A DNA stretch of 63,675 nucleotides. Source: Pseudomonadales bacterium (GTDB lineage Bacteria > Pseudomonadota > Gammaproteobacteria > Pseudomonadales > Azotimanducaceae). The DNA lies in the NCBI GenBank assembly GCA_022827245.1, contig JAJDTI010000162.1, positions 1 through 63,675 of the forward strand, given 5' to 3'. Shown here in pieces: positions 36,570-45,425 of the stretch (position 1 is the first letter of the stretch; every line of letters begins with the position of its first letter). The position numbers and the translations under genes were made by a program. A model generated the notes under the pieces. It had not been told where the DNA came from, ran no database searches, and saw only the letters and a program-made list of their open reading frames with translations.

Positions 36570-37958
36570 CTATCCGGATGCGATGTCGGGGACCACCCAG
36601 ATATCCTTGCCGCGGGGTTCCTGGAAACCGCCGTTCCCGCCCGTCTCACCCTGCGACACCGGGTGGCACAGCGCTCCCGGCACGACGCGCGTGCCGCGTC
36701 CCTGCAGGACGAAACAGGGCAACGTGACGGCGCCCGGGCGAAGCCGGCCGTCGAGGAAGCACGGAGCGGTGGTCACCTCGGGAACCCGCCGGGCGACGAA
36801 ACCGTCCGGGGCAGCCCGCAGACGCGCGGCGCAGGCGGCGCGCTCGGCGGCGGAAAGCGCCGGGCCGAACACCACCTCGTTGTTGCCCCGCTGTTCGATG
36901 ACCACTCGGTCGAGGTGCTCAAGGGTGTGTTCGAGGTGGTCCGGCCGGCTGCATGCCCAGGTCTCGACGCCGGGGAGCGTCGGCTCCTCCGCGAGGTAAT
37001 AGCGGATCGCGTCCTCGACGAAGGCGAACACGGCAGGGTCGTCGGCGACGCCCGTGCCGGGTGCGTTCAGCACCGCGACATTGCCGAGCCGGCATGCGTG
37101 CAGGAGGCCGGGCACGCCAAGGACGGAGTCGGGCCGAAACGCGAGGGGGTCGAGGAAGTCGTCGTCGACCTGCCGGTACAGGACGTGGACGCGCCGTCGT
37201 CCGCCCGCGTGGCGCAGGTGTACTCGCCCGTCGTGCACCATGAGGTCCGCTCCCGTGACGAGTTCCATCCCGGCCGCCTCGGCCAGGAAGGCGTGCTCCG
37301 CGAAGCCCGTGCCGTAACGCCCCGGCGTGAGCAGGGCGACGCGGGGATCTTCGGTCGCCGGTGCGAGCTCCTCCAGGGTCTGGAGTAGCGCCGGTGCATA
37401 CAGGGGCGCGTCCCGCACCGCGCAGGCGTCGTACGCCGAACGGAGGCGGTCCTTGAGGACGCGGTCGTTCGCGAGCATGCGGGCGCCCCCCGCCGGGCAG
37501 CGCACGTTGTCGCGCACGACTTCGAATCCCGCCGGCGCGCGCGCGACGTCGATGCGGCACACCGCGGCGGGCACGCCGTCGGGCCGGACGGCGCCGCGCA
37601 TCTCGACGCGGAACTGGGGACTGCCACGCACGACGGCGGCAGGAACGATGCCATCCCGCACGATCGCCGCATCGCGGTAGAGGTCGGCGACAAGGTGGTT
37701 CAACGCCCTGGCGCGCTGTTCGAGCCCGGCTTCGAGAAGCCGCCATTCACGCTCCGGCAGGAGCAGCGGGATGCCGTCCGGCGGTGGCCCGCCCGGGTCG
37801 CCCGCCACGCCGGAAGAAAGCTCGCCCGCCGTGAGCGCGGTGGCGTCCGACTCGCGCAACGCGTCGCGGAGAGGCCGCCAGTGCGGGCGAAGTTCGCTCG
37901 CCGCGGTGCACGCCTCGTCCGGGATCGCGGGGTCGGGCTTGTACGCGTCGAGGTCCAA
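36570..37958 (-). CDS. Circularly permuted ATP-grasp type 2 protein
   Basis: This 462-residue member of the DUF404/DUF407-type circularly permuted ATP-grasp family (COG2308) has family segments LNHLVADLYRDAAIV, DVARAPAGFEVVRDNVRCPAG, NDRVLKDRLRSAYD, VHVLYRQVDDDFLDPLAF and NNEVVFGPALSAAE. These proteins are predicted ATP-dependent peptide-bond-forming enzymes. It heads a leftward unit with the transglutaminase and an Atg22-like transporter. The usual third partner, an alpha-E domain protein, is absent, and this protein is not long enough to include it. A perfect TATAAT lies at 37994-37999 on its strand. Confidence 0.9.
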   Translation of the reverse strand: MDLDAYKPDPAIPDEACTAASELRPHWRPLRDALRESDATALTAGELSSGVAGDPGGPPPDGIPLLLPEREWRLLEAGLEQRARALNHLVADLYRDAAIVRDGIVPAAVVRGSPQFRVEMRGAVRPDGVPAAVCRIDVARAPAGFEVVRDNVRCPAGGARMLANDRVLKDRLRSAYDACAVRDAPLYAPALLQTLEELAPATEDPRVALLTPGRYGTGFAEHAFLAEAAGMELVTGADLMVHDGRVHLRHAGGRRRVHVLYRQVDDDFLDPLAFRPDSVLGVPGLLHACRLGNVAVLNAPGTGVADDPAVFAFVEDAIRYYLAEEPTLPGVETWACSRPDHLEHTLEHLDRVVIEQRGNNEVVFGPALSAAERAACAARLRAAPDGFVARRVPEVTTAPCFLDGRLRPGAVTLPCFVLQGRGTRVVPGALCHPVSQGETGGNGGFQEPRGKDIWVVPDIASG

Positions 37959-38068
37959 AACGCAAGCTCCGTAGCGGCGCTCCTGGCGGTCGGATTATAG
38001 GAACAGGACGCGCCGCTCCGGGGTCCCATGCGCGAGCGCGGCCCGGGCGCCTGGAGCGTGCTCCGTGC

Positions 38069-38097
38069 TTGACACCCCCCGGTGGCGCGGCCATGCT
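38069..38097 (+). promoter_or_regulatory. Candidate sigma-70 promoter of the sensor-sulfatase operon
   Basis: TTGACA at 38069-38074 is separated by 17 bp from CATGCT at 38092-38097, giving a short leader before the ATG at 38134. The -35 is perfect and the -10 matches three of six. Confidence 0.5.
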
Positions 38098-38133
38098 GCC
38101 GGCCGAACCACGGCGTCTCCGTGGAGCGGGACG

Positions 38134-39294
38134 ATGGGCGACAGGACACGCAAGATACTGGTCGTCGACGACGAACCGGACCTCGAACGGCTGATGCGGC
38201 AACGCATGCGCCGCGAGGTACGGGACGGCCGCTACGAGTTCTCCTTCGCGCACGATGGCTTCGAGGCCCTCGAGCGTCTCCATGAGGACCGCGAGATCGA
38301 GATGGTCCTGTCCGACATCAACATGCCGGGCATGGACGGACTCACGCTGCTCGACCAGATTCCGAAGGTCGACCCGAACATCCGCGCCGTCATCGTCTCC
38401 GCGTACGGCGACATGCAGAACATCCGCACGGCCATGAACCGGGGCGCCTTCGACTTCGTCACCAAGCCCATCGACTTCAACGACCTCAAGGTCACCATCG
38501 ACAAGACGCTGAGCCACCTGCAGTTGCTGCGGGAAGCGCTCGAGACGCGAGACCGGCTCGTGGCGCTGCAGAACGAACTCGACGTCGCGAGCCGGATGCA
38601 GCAGTCGATCCTGCCCACGGTCTTTCCCAAGACGCCGGGCTACCAGGTGTTCGGCCAGATGGAGGCGGCGCGGGAGGTCGGGGGAGACTTCTTCGACATC
38701 ATCAACCTGGAGGGTGGGCGGATCGGCCTGACGATCGCCGACGTCTCCGGCAAGGGCGTGCCGGCGGCGCTCTTCATGATGTCGAGCCGTACCCTGATGA
38801 AGGGCTCGGCGATCGGGATGCCCGCTCCGGGGGACGTCCTCGAAGAGGTCAACGGACTGCTCGAGGCGGACAACGAGGCGGCCATGTTCGTCACGCTGTT
38901 CTATGCCGTGCTCGACCCCGAGAGCGGCACGCTGCAGTACGCCAACGGCGGTCACAACCCGCCGCTGATCGTGCATCCCGGGGGGTCTTCGGCCCTGCTG
39001 CCGACCACCGGTGGCGTGGCGCTCGGGGTGATGTCCGGGTTGGCCTACCGCCAGAGCGTGGCGACGCTGGCCCCGGGCGACATCGCCGTCCTGTACACCG
39101 ACGGCGTCACGGAGGCGATGAACGCGAACGACGAGGAGTTCGGTGTCGAGCGGCTGCAGGCCGTGTTCGAGGAGCGCCAGCCGGACAGCGCGCGAGCGGT
39201 CAGCGAGGCGATCTTCGACGCCGTGCACGAGTTCGCGGGCAGCACGCCGCAGTCGGACGACATCACCTGCCTGATCGTGGTGCGGGAGGCCTGA
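38134..39294 (+). CDS. Response regulator with SpoIIE/PP2C-type phosphatase output
   Basis: This 386-residue protein has a receiver domain (1-125; acidic pocket VVDDEPD, phospho-acceptor D61 in LSDINMPGMDG, VTKP Lys), a coiled-coil linker (about 125-165) and a PP2C/SpoIIE Ser/Thr phosphatase domain. The latter shows ASRMQQSILP, AAREVGGDFFDI, GLTIADVSGKGVPAALFM, YANGGHNPP, YTDGVTEAMN and QSDDITCLIV, including the metal-binding Asp residues. Such proteins, as in RsbU-like partner switching, dephosphorylate an anti-anti-sigma factor. ATG 38134 has GGAG upstream. Two bases separate its stop code from the RsbW-type gene (start GTG 39296), giving a tight signalling unit. Confidence 0.93.
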   Translation: MGDRTRKILVVDDEPDLERLMRQRMRREVRDGRYEFSFAHDGFEALERLHEDREIEMVLSDINMPGMDGLTLLDQIPKVDPNIRAVIVSAYGDMQNIRTAMNRGAFDFVTKPIDFNDLKVTIDKTLSHLQLLREALETRDRLVALQNELDVASRMQQSILPTVFPKTPGYQVFGQMEAAREVGGDFFDIINLEGGRIGLTIADVSGKGVPAALFMMSSRTLMKGSAIGMPAPGDVLEEVNGLLEADNEAAMFVTLFYAVLDPESGTLQYANGGHNPPLIVHPGGSSALLPTTGGVALGVMSGLAYRQSVATLAPGDIAVLYTDGVTEAMNANDEEFGVERLQAVFEERQPDSARAVSEAIFDAVHEFAGSTPQSDDITCLIVVREA

Positions 39295-39295
39295 C

Positions 39296-39718
39296 GTGAG
39301 CGCCAACCTGTCTCTGCAGGTCGCCACGAACGTCGAAGACCTGCGACGGGCGCAGGACGAAATCGAAGCGTTCTGCAACGCCGAGGCGTGGCCGGCGGAC
39401 GTCGTGTTCCAGATCGGCCTGGTCGTCGAGGAACTCGGGATCAACGTCGTCAACTATGCCTACGAGGACGGCGACGAACACGAGTTCTCGATCTCGGTCA
39501 CGTCGGGCGACGGGTCGCTCACGCTCGAGATCGTGGACGGCGGCAGGCCTTTCGATCCGCTTGAGGAAGCGCCTGAGCCGGACCTGGACGCGTCGCTCGA
39601 GGATCGGCCCATCGGCGGACTCGGCGTCTATCTCGTGCGGACCATCATGGACGAGCTGAGCTATCGCCGCGAGGACGGTCGCAACCGCCTGACCGCGATC
39701 AAGCGGAGACCCGGATGA
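39296..39718 (+). CDS. RsbW-type serine kinase (HATPase_c_2)
   Basis: This 140-residue protein has the single-domain GHKL ATPase fold of anti-sigma factor kinases. The N-box is VVEELGINVVNYAYED, the G1-like box is EIVDGGRPFDP, and the G2-like box is IGGLGVYLVRTIMDEL. RsbW-type proteins bind a sigma factor or another partner and phosphorylate a STAS-domain antagonist, which the PP2C partner dephosphorylates. Neither a STAS protein nor a sigma factor is in the window, so the target is elsewhere or different. Its stop overlaps the next start (ATGA). Confidence 0.9.
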   Translation: MSANLSLQVATNVEDLRRAQDEIEAFCNAEAWPADVVFQIGLVVEELGINVVNYAYEDGDEHEFSISVTSGDGSLTLEIVDGGRPFDPLEEAPEPDLDASLEDRPIGGLGVYLVRTIMDELSYRREDGRNRLTAIKRRPG

Positions 39719-40926
39719 CCGCGCGGGTCCGGCGGCTCTGCGCGCTGGGTCTGTCCGTCGTCGTCTGGGGAGGTGCGCTGGCGGAGCCCGGCGTCACCGA
39801 CGAGCGCATCCTGTTCGGCCAGTCCGCGGCCTTCAGCGGGCCGGCGCAGGAACTCGGCACCGACATGCGGCTCGGCATCGAAGCGGCCTTCGGCGAAGCC
39901 AACGCGCGGGGCGGCGTGCACGGCCGTCGCCTGGAGTTGTCCTCCCTCGACGACGCGTACGAACCGGAGGGGGCGATCGCCAACACCCGGCGCCTGATCG
40001 AAGAGGGGGTGTTTGCCCTGATCGGGGCGGTGGGCACGCCGACCTCGGTGGTCGCCGTGCCGATCGCCGCCGAGGCCGGCGTTCCCTACGTTGCACCGTT
40101 CACGGGCGCGGCGTTCCTGCGCGATCCGGGCTGGCGGAACGTCATCAACCTGCGGGCGTCGTACGGCCAGGAGACGGAGGCCATGGTGGCGCGCCTGATC
40201 GCCGACCGGGGCATCGATCGCATCGCCGTCATGTACCAGGACGACTCGTTCGGCCGGGCGGGTTACACGGGCGCCATGAAGGCGCTCGAGACCCGCGGCA
40301 TGGAGCCGGTCGCGACCGGCGTCTATCCGCGTAACACCACGGCGGTGAAGACCGGGCTGCTGGACCTGCGCGCCGGCGACCCGGAGGCCGTCATCCTGGT
40401 GGGCGCCTACGAGCCTGTCGCCGCGCTCATTGCCTGGGCCAGGCACACCGGCTTCGACCCGGTGTTCGTCACCATCTCGTTCGTCGGCAGCAACGCGCTG
40501 GCCCGGGAACTCGGCGAGTACGGCCCCGGCGTGTACGTCACGCAGGTGGTCCCGTTCCCCACCGGTCCCCGCCCCCCGGTCGTGCGGTCCTATGCGAGCG
40601 CGCTCAAGGCGGTGGCCCCGGACACGGCTCCCGGCTTCGTCTCGCTGGAAGGGTACCTGGCGGGTCGTCTCGCGCTCGTCGCCCTCGAGGGGTGCGGACG
40701 CGAGGTGGACCGGGCATGCTTCCTCGGGGTCCTGCGCGACGCGGCCCAGGTCGATCTCGACGGTTTCGAACTGCGCTACAGCGAGACGGACAACGGCGGT
40801 TCAAGCGCCGTGTACCTCACCATGATCGGGTCGGACGGACGTTACCGGGCCGTGGAGAGCCTGGCGGAACGCATCGGCTGGCGGCGGCCCGAGGGCCGCG
40901 CCGTCCGCACGGGCGTGGGGCGGTGA
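39715..40926 (+). CDS. Orphan ABC-type substrate-binding protein (LivJ/K-like)
   Basis: This 403-residue periplasmic protein has a signal peptide (hydrophobic 8-22, cleavage after GALA) and a type I periplasmic-binding fold of the branched-chain amino-acid/amide group: ILFGQSAAFSGPAQELG, NARGGVHGRRLEL, ALIGAVGTPTSVVAVPIA, GVPYVAPFTGA and VMYQDDSFGRAGYTG. No ABC permease or ATPase gene is present. It overlaps the RsbW-type gene (ATGA) and the histidine kinase gene (GTGA), so it is more likely a ligand sensor presenting its state to the kinase, comparable to TorT with TorS. Confidence 0.92.
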   Translation: MTARVRRLCALGLSVVVWGGALAEPGVTDERILFGQSAAFSGPAQELGTDMRLGIEAAFGEANARGGVHGRRLELSSLDDAYEPEGAIANTRRLIEEGVFALIGAVGTPTSVVAVPIAAEAGVPYVAPFTGAAFLRDPGWRNVINLRASYGQETEAMVARLIADRGIDRIAVMYQDDSFGRAGYTGAMKALETRGMEPVATGVYPRNTTAVKTGLLDLRAGDPEAVILVGAYEPVAALIAWARHTGFDPVFVTISFVGSNALARELGEYGPGVYVTQVVPFPTGPRPPVVRSYASALKAVAPDTAPGFVSLEGYLAGRLALVALEGCGREVDRACFLGVLRDAAQVDLDGFELRYSETDNGGSSAVYLTMIGSDGRYRAVESLAERIGWRRPEGRAVRTGVGR

Positions 40927-43202
40927 CGGAGACGAGCGAACGACCGTCGTCGCCGGAGGTCTCCACGGAGCCCGGGGCGATGTCCGCGGTGCCGCGGTCC
41001 GACGATGCGCCGGCGCCGGAACCGGAGCCTGCCCAGGGGCTGCGCGAACGCCTGCGGCGGCTCGCGGCGAGCCGGTACCGGATCTCGGTACAGCTCTACG
41101 CCGGCATCGGCATCGCCGTGTCGTTCACGTTGATTGCGAGCCTGGTGGCCTGGTGGTCGTTCAACCGCCTCGGCGACGCCCAGGACCGCGTGAACCAGCA
41201 CAGCGTGCCCGGCATGGCGGCGGCGTTCGGCGTCGCCCGGCAGGGCGCGGCGCTCGTGGCGGCGGCGCCGCGGCTGACCGCGGCGGCGAACCGCGAGGAG
41301 TTCGGTTTGGTGGCGGCCGAACTCGATCGGGAAGAGGTCGTGTTCCAGGGGCGGCTGTCCGAGTTGATGGGTCAGGGTGAACAGCACGACGGAGTACGCG
41401 AGCGGGCGGATGCGCTGATCGCCAACGTCGAGGCCCTCGAGGGCTCCGTCGCCCAGGGTTTCGATCTCGCCGACCGCGGCGCGGGAGTGAGGCAGGAACT
41501 CAACGACCTGCGCGCGCGGCTGACGGCCGTCCTGGTGCCCGTGATCGACGATCAACTGTTCTACGCGGTGACCGGCTACCGGACGCTCGGCGCGCCGGCG
41601 CGCCCGCGGGAGGCCCGGTTCGTCGAGGAGGAGTTCGGCCTGTACCGGCGCCTGGCGGGGCTGCGTACGGAGTCGAACGTGGCCGCGCAGATACTGACGG
41701 ACATCTTCAACCTGCCGGACCGGGCGCTGCTCGAGGCCATGCGGGACCGTTTCCAGGCGAGCGCGGGGAGCATGGAGCGCCATCTCTCGGCCCTCGGAGA
41801 CCTCGCGGCCCGGGAGCAGCTCGCGCCGATGGTGGCCCGACTGGCGGAGCTTGGGACCGGCGACGGCGGCGGGTTCGACCTGCGCACGGCGGAACTGGAG
41901 GGCGTGGAACGACAGGAACGTCTGCTGGCGGAGAACCGCGCCCTCGCCAATGACCTTGCGCTCGAGGTGGAGGGTCTCGTGAGCGAGGCGCGCGAGAGCG
42001 CGAGCGAGGCCACGCAGGCTTCGGCGGACGCCATCCTCACCGGCCAGAACCTGCTCCTCGTGCTCAACGGCATCAGCATCGTGGGTGCGATCCTGATCGC
42101 CTGGCTGTTCGTGGGACGCGTGCTGCTGCGCCGGCTGGGGCGCCTTTCCGATCGCATGCGCGCGATGGCGGGCGGGGACCTCGAGGCCACGGTCGACATC
42201 AGCGGGCGCGACGAGGTCGCCGACATGGCGGCGGCGCTCGAGGTGTTCCGCCGTCACGCGCTGGAGGTGCAGCGGCTCAACCTCGTCGAACGCCTCGCCG
42301 AGGAACTGCGCGAGAAGAACGACACGCTCGAGCAGACGCTCGAGGAGCTGAACCGGGCCCAGGACCAGATCGTCATGCGCGAGAAGCTCGCGGCGCTCGG
42401 CGAGCTGACCGCCGGCGTGGCGCACGAGATCAAGAACCCGCTCAACTTCGTCAAGAACTTCTCGGAGGCCTCGGAGGAACTCCTCGAAGAGCTGATCGAG
42501 ACCCTGCAGGAGGCCGAGGACGCGCTCACGGAGGACCAGCGCGACCTGGTCGGCGAGCTGGGGGAGGACCTGACGGAAAACCTGAAGCTCATCCGCGGCC
42601 ATGGGGACCGCGCGGACCGGATCGTGCGGGACATGCTGCGCATGCAGCGGACGGACACCCAGCGCCAGCCCACGGACATCAACGAACTCATCGACGATCA
42701 CGCGCGCCTGGCCTTCCACAGCGCCCGGGCCAACGACTCGGACTTCCGGATGGACATCAAGCAGGACCTCGACCCGGGGATGGGCACCCTGGAGGTGGCG
42801 TCCCAGGACCTCGGCCGCGTCATCCTGAACCTCGTGGGCAACGCCTGCTACGCCACCCATGAGCGGCGCCTCGCCGAGGAGGCGGAAGGACGGTCCTTCG
42901 AGCCGACGCTCACCATCGTCAGCCGAAGGCACGAAGACCACGTGGAGATCCGGGTGCGCGACAACGGCACGGGCATGCCGAAGGAGGTCGCCGACAAGAT
43001 CTTCAACCCCTTCTTCACGACCAAGCCCACGGACCAGGGCACGGGACTGGGCCTGTCGCTCTCCAACGACGTGGTCCGCGAGCACGGCGGGTCGATCCGC
43101 GTCGAGTCCGAACAGGGCAGCTTCACGGAGATGATCGTCGAGATCCCGACGGAGGCGGCCCTGGCGGCGACGGCCCTCGAGGACGACGTATCCGAGGCGT
43201 AG
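40923..43202 (+). CDS. Membrane sensor histidine kinase with TorS-like periplasmic region
   Basis: This 759-residue kinase has a Pro-rich cytoplasmic N-terminus (1-52), TM1 (about 54-78), a roughly 290-residue all-helical periplasmic part, TM2 (about 375-400) and HAMP (LSDRMRAMAGGDLEATVD). A coiled coil precedes the H-box GVAHEIKNPLN with H501, then the N-box NLVGNACYA, G1 DNGTGMP, F-box FNPFFTTKP and G2 GTGLGLSLS. The periplasmic segment with AFGVARQGAALVAAAPRL resembles the TorS sensor, which reads a binding protein. GTG 40923 overlaps the upstream stop; the longer open frame is antisense or overlap. The likely phospho-partner is the receiver-PP2C protein in the same operon. Confidence 0.93.
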   Translation: MTETSERPSSPEVSTEPGAMSAVPRSDDAPAPEPEPAQGLRERLRRLAASRYRISVQLYAGIGIAVSFTLIASLVAWWSFNRLGDAQDRVNQHSVPGMAAAFGVARQGAALVAAAPRLTAAANREEFGLVAAELDREEVVFQGRLSELMGQGEQHDGVRERADALIANVEALEGSVAQGFDLADRGAGVRQELNDLRARLTAVLVPVIDDQLFYAVTGYRTLGAPARPREARFVEEEFGLYRRLAGLRTESNVAAQILTDIFNLPDRALLEAMRDRFQASAGSMERHLSALGDLAAREQLAPMVARLAELGTGDGGGFDLRTAELEGVERQERLLAENRALANDLALEVEGLVSEARESASEATQASADAILTGQNLLLVLNGISIVGAILIAWLFVGRVLLRRLGRLSDRMRAMAGGDLEATVDISGRDEVADMAAALEVFRRHALEVQRLNLVERLAEELREKNDTLEQTLEELNRAQDQIVMREKLAALGELTAGVAHEIKNPLNFVKNFSEASEELLEELIETLQEAEDALTEDQRDLVGELGEDLTENLKLIRGHGDRADRIVRDMLRMQRTDTQRQPTDINELIDDHARLAFHSARANDSDFRMDIKQDLDPGMGTLEVASQDLGRVILNLVGNACYATHERRLAEEAEGRSFEPTLTIVSRRHEDHVEIRVRDNGTGMPKEVADKIFNPFFTTKPTDQGTGLGLSLSNDVVREHGGSIRVESEQGSFTEMIVEIPTEAALAATALEDDVSEA

Positions 43203-43885
43203 TGGGGGACCGCGAGGTCGCGCGCCTGTTGCTGATCAGGCATTGCCAGAGTAGCGGTCAGGCGCGGGACGCCGCGTTGACCGAAGCCGGGGTGCGCCAG
43301 GCGGAAGCCCTTGCGGACTTCCTGTCCCGCTTTCCTGTCGACCGGGTCGCCGCCAGTCCTTACCGGCGGGCGCAACAGACCATCGCACCGTTTGCCGCGC
43401 GGGCCGGCCTGCCCGTGCATGCCGACGACCGCCTGGTGGAGCAGCGGCTCGCCGCCGGTCCGGTGGCGCACTGGCGGGACGCGGTTCGCGCGTCGTGCGG
43501 GGATCCGGAGTTCCGCTTGCCGGGGGGTGAGTCCGCGCGCGATGTGCTGGACCGCGGCTGGCCCGCCCTGGAAGAATTGCTCCGGGGCCGCCATCGGCTC
43601 CCGGTCGCGGTCACGCACGGCAAATTCCTGAGCGTGATGCTGAACTCCCTCGGGCCGGGCTTCGGATATGACGCTTGGCAGTCCCTCTCGAATCCGGACG
43701 TGTACGCGCTGGTCGACGACGCCGGCGGTGGGCTGTCATACGAACGTATCTGGACCCGCCGGGCAGGCCTGGCCGGGGGGGGGGCGCGAGTTGACAGGGG
43801 CTCGGGGAACGTGGCATCAGGGATGCGCCCCCAGGAAGACAGCCGCACCGGAAAACAGAGACCCGGGGCAGGGAGGGATCGATGA
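43202..43885 (+). CDS. Histidine phosphatase family protein
   Basis: This 227-residue protein is of the phosphoglycerate-mutase/SixA superfamily. The phospho-accepting His lies in LLLIRHCQSSGQ (RHC rather than RHG, a known variant), with LTEAGVRQAEALADFL, ASPYRRAQQTIAPFA, the acidic LVEQRL and the second His in VTHGKFLSVML. Homology ends near residue 185 (YERIW); the last 40 residues are low complexity and encoded across a G10 tract. Start GTG overlaps the kinase stop by one base and its stop overlaps the sulfatase ATG (ATGA). A role as phosphohistidine phosphatase acting on the kinase is conceivable but unproven. Confidence 0.85.
   Translation: MGDREVARLLLIRHCQSSGQARDAALTEAGVRQAEALADFLSRFPVDRVAASPYRRAQQTIAPFAARAGLPVHADDRLVEQRLAAGPVAHWRDAVRASCGDPEFRLPGGESARDVLDRGWPALEELLRGRHRLPVAVTHGKFLSVMLNSLGPGFGYDAWQSLSNPDVYALVDDAGGGLSYERIWTRRAGLAGGGARVDRGSGNVASGMRPQEDSRTGKQRPGAGRDR
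43775..43784 (+). repeat. G10 homopolymer tract upstream of the sulfatase genes
   Basis: Ten consecutive G lie in the 3' part of the histidine-phosphatase gene, beyond its conserved domain, 6 bp before a TTGACA hexamer (43791-43796) and about 100 bp before the first sulfatase. Length changes by slippage would alter the phosphatase tail and the translational coupling to the sulfatase. Confidence 0.8.
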
Positions 43886-45414
43886 ACCGGAAGCGGATGG
43901 GGATGTCGGCGTTGACCGGCGTCGTTGCCCTCGGGGCGTGCAGTCCCGCCGAGGAAAGCCTGGCGGGCTCGGAAACGCCCGTGCCCGCACAGCGGCCGAA
44001 TGTCGTCCTGATCGTGGCCGACGACCTTGGCTACGGGGACACCGGGGCCTACGGCGGCGAGACGATCGCCACGCCCCACATCGATGCGCTCGCCGGCGCC
44101 GGCGTGCGCCTCACGGACGGGCACGTGTCCGCGGCGGTCTGCAGTCCCAGCCGGGCGGGGTTGATGACCGGCCGTTACCAAAGCCGGTTCGGCTACGAGT
44201 ACAACCCGAGTTTCAACTTCGAGAGCGGTCCGGAGGCGGGGCTCGGTCTGCCGGTGACCGAGACGACGATCGCCGACGTCCTGCAGGGAGCGGGCTACGC
44301 GACGGGGCTCGTGGGCAAGTGGCACCTCGGGGTCCACGAGCAGTACCACCCGCTGAACCGCGGTTTCGACGAGTTCTACGGGATCTACGGCGGTGGCACG
44401 AGCTACATAGACTCACGGTTGCCCGGCGTGCACTCGTGGCCGGCCGAAGGCGCGCCTGCCGAACGGGACACCAACGTCGCCCGCGCCATCATGGACGGGC
44501 GCGAACGCGTGGCCGTGCCGGAGTACCTGACGGACGTGTTCGCGGCCAGGGCCGTGGACTTCATCGACCGGCACGCCGGGGGACCGTTCTTCCTGATGCT
44601 GTCCCTGACTGCGCCGCACACGCCGATCCAGGCGACCGACGAGTACGTCGAGCGCAACCTGCACATCGACGGGTACGGCGCGCGCATCTACGCGGCGATG
44701 GTCTCGTCGGTGGACGACACGGTCGGCGACGTGGTCGGCGCGCTGAAAGCGCACGGTCTCGACGGCAACACGCTCGTCTTTTTCATCTCGGACAACGGCT
44801 GCATCAACTACGTGGCCGACGTGATCTGCACGAACGCGCCACTCTCCGGCGCCAAGCGGTATCAGCTCGAAGGCGGCATACGGGTGCCGTTCATCGCCGC
44901 CTGGCCGGACCGGCTGCCGGCGGGGCGGGTCTACGACGAGCCCGTGATCTCGCTCGACATCTTTCCGACCGCGACCGCGGCCGCCGGACTCGCGCCGCGC
45001 GACATCGACGGCGTCAATCTGCTCCCGCACCTCGAGGGCGAGACCGAAGCGCCGCCGCACGAGTTCCTGTTCTGGCGGTCGGCGCCGAACGTCGCCGTCC
45101 GCTGGGGCGACTGGAAGCTCTGGCGCGTCGACCGCTCGGAGCGCGACCTCGACGAGGCGATGGGCGCCCCGGCCCGCCTGTTGCCGCTCGTGAACTACCC
45201 GGCCGTTTCGCCGTCCGGCCAGACCACGTTGCTGTACGACCTCGCCGCCGACATCGGGGAGCGGGAGAACGTGGCCGAGGATCATCCGGAGGTCGTTGCG
45301 CGCATGGAGGCGGAGCTTGCCACCTGGTCGTCCGGCCTCGCGGAACCCATGTGGCCGAGCACCCGGTCCACCCTCGACACGCGGGACGGACAGACGATCC
45401 AGCTCTACTTCTGA
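43882..45414 (+). CDS. Lipoprotein sulfatase 1
   Basis: This 510-residue type I sulfatase removes sulfate esters. It has a lipoprotein signal ending LGAC (Cys 20), the metal-binding NVVLIVADDLGYGD, and the formylglycine motif CSPSRAGLMTGRY whose Cys must be matured. GLVGKWHLG, SLTAPHTPIQ, FFISDNGC and GGIRVPFIAAWP follow. Full length is normal for family S1. It is translationally coupled to the phosphatase gene and heads three sulfatases in a row. No formylglycine-generating enzyme or glycoside hydrolase is encoded in the window, so the substrate is unknown; small sulfated compounds or sulfated glycans are both possible. Confidence 0.95.
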   Translation: MNRKRMGMSALTGVVALGACSPAEESLAGSETPVPAQRPNVVLIVADDLGYGDTGAYGGETIATPHIDALAGAGVRLTDGHVSAAVCSPSRAGLMTGRYQSRFGYEYNPSFNFESGPEAGLGLPVTETTIADVLQGAGYATGLVGKWHLGVHEQYHPLNRGFDEFYGIYGGGTSYIDSRLPGVHSWPAEGAPAERDTNVARAIMDGRERVAVPEYLTDVFAARAVDFIDRHAGGPFFLMLSLTAPHTPIQATDEYVERNLHIDGYGARIYAAMVSSVDDTVGDVVGALKAHGLDGNTLVFFISDNGCINYVADVICTNAPLSGAKRYQLEGGIRVPFIAAWPDRLPAGRVYDEPVISLDIFPTATAAAGLAPRDIDGVNLLPHLEGETEAPPHEFLFWRSAPNVAVRWGDWKLWRVDRSERDLDEAMGAPARLLPLVNYPAVSPSGQTTLLYDLAADIGERENVAEDHPEVVARMEAELATWSSGLAEPMWPSTRSTLDTRDGQTIQLYF

Positions 45415-45425
45415 AGGAGGCCGCG

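Noticed and set aside
43202..43885. RHC instead of RHG as loss of phosphatase activity
   Set aside because: The RHC-x-x-x-GQ form occurs in a recognised branch of the histidine phosphatase family and the other key residues are present.
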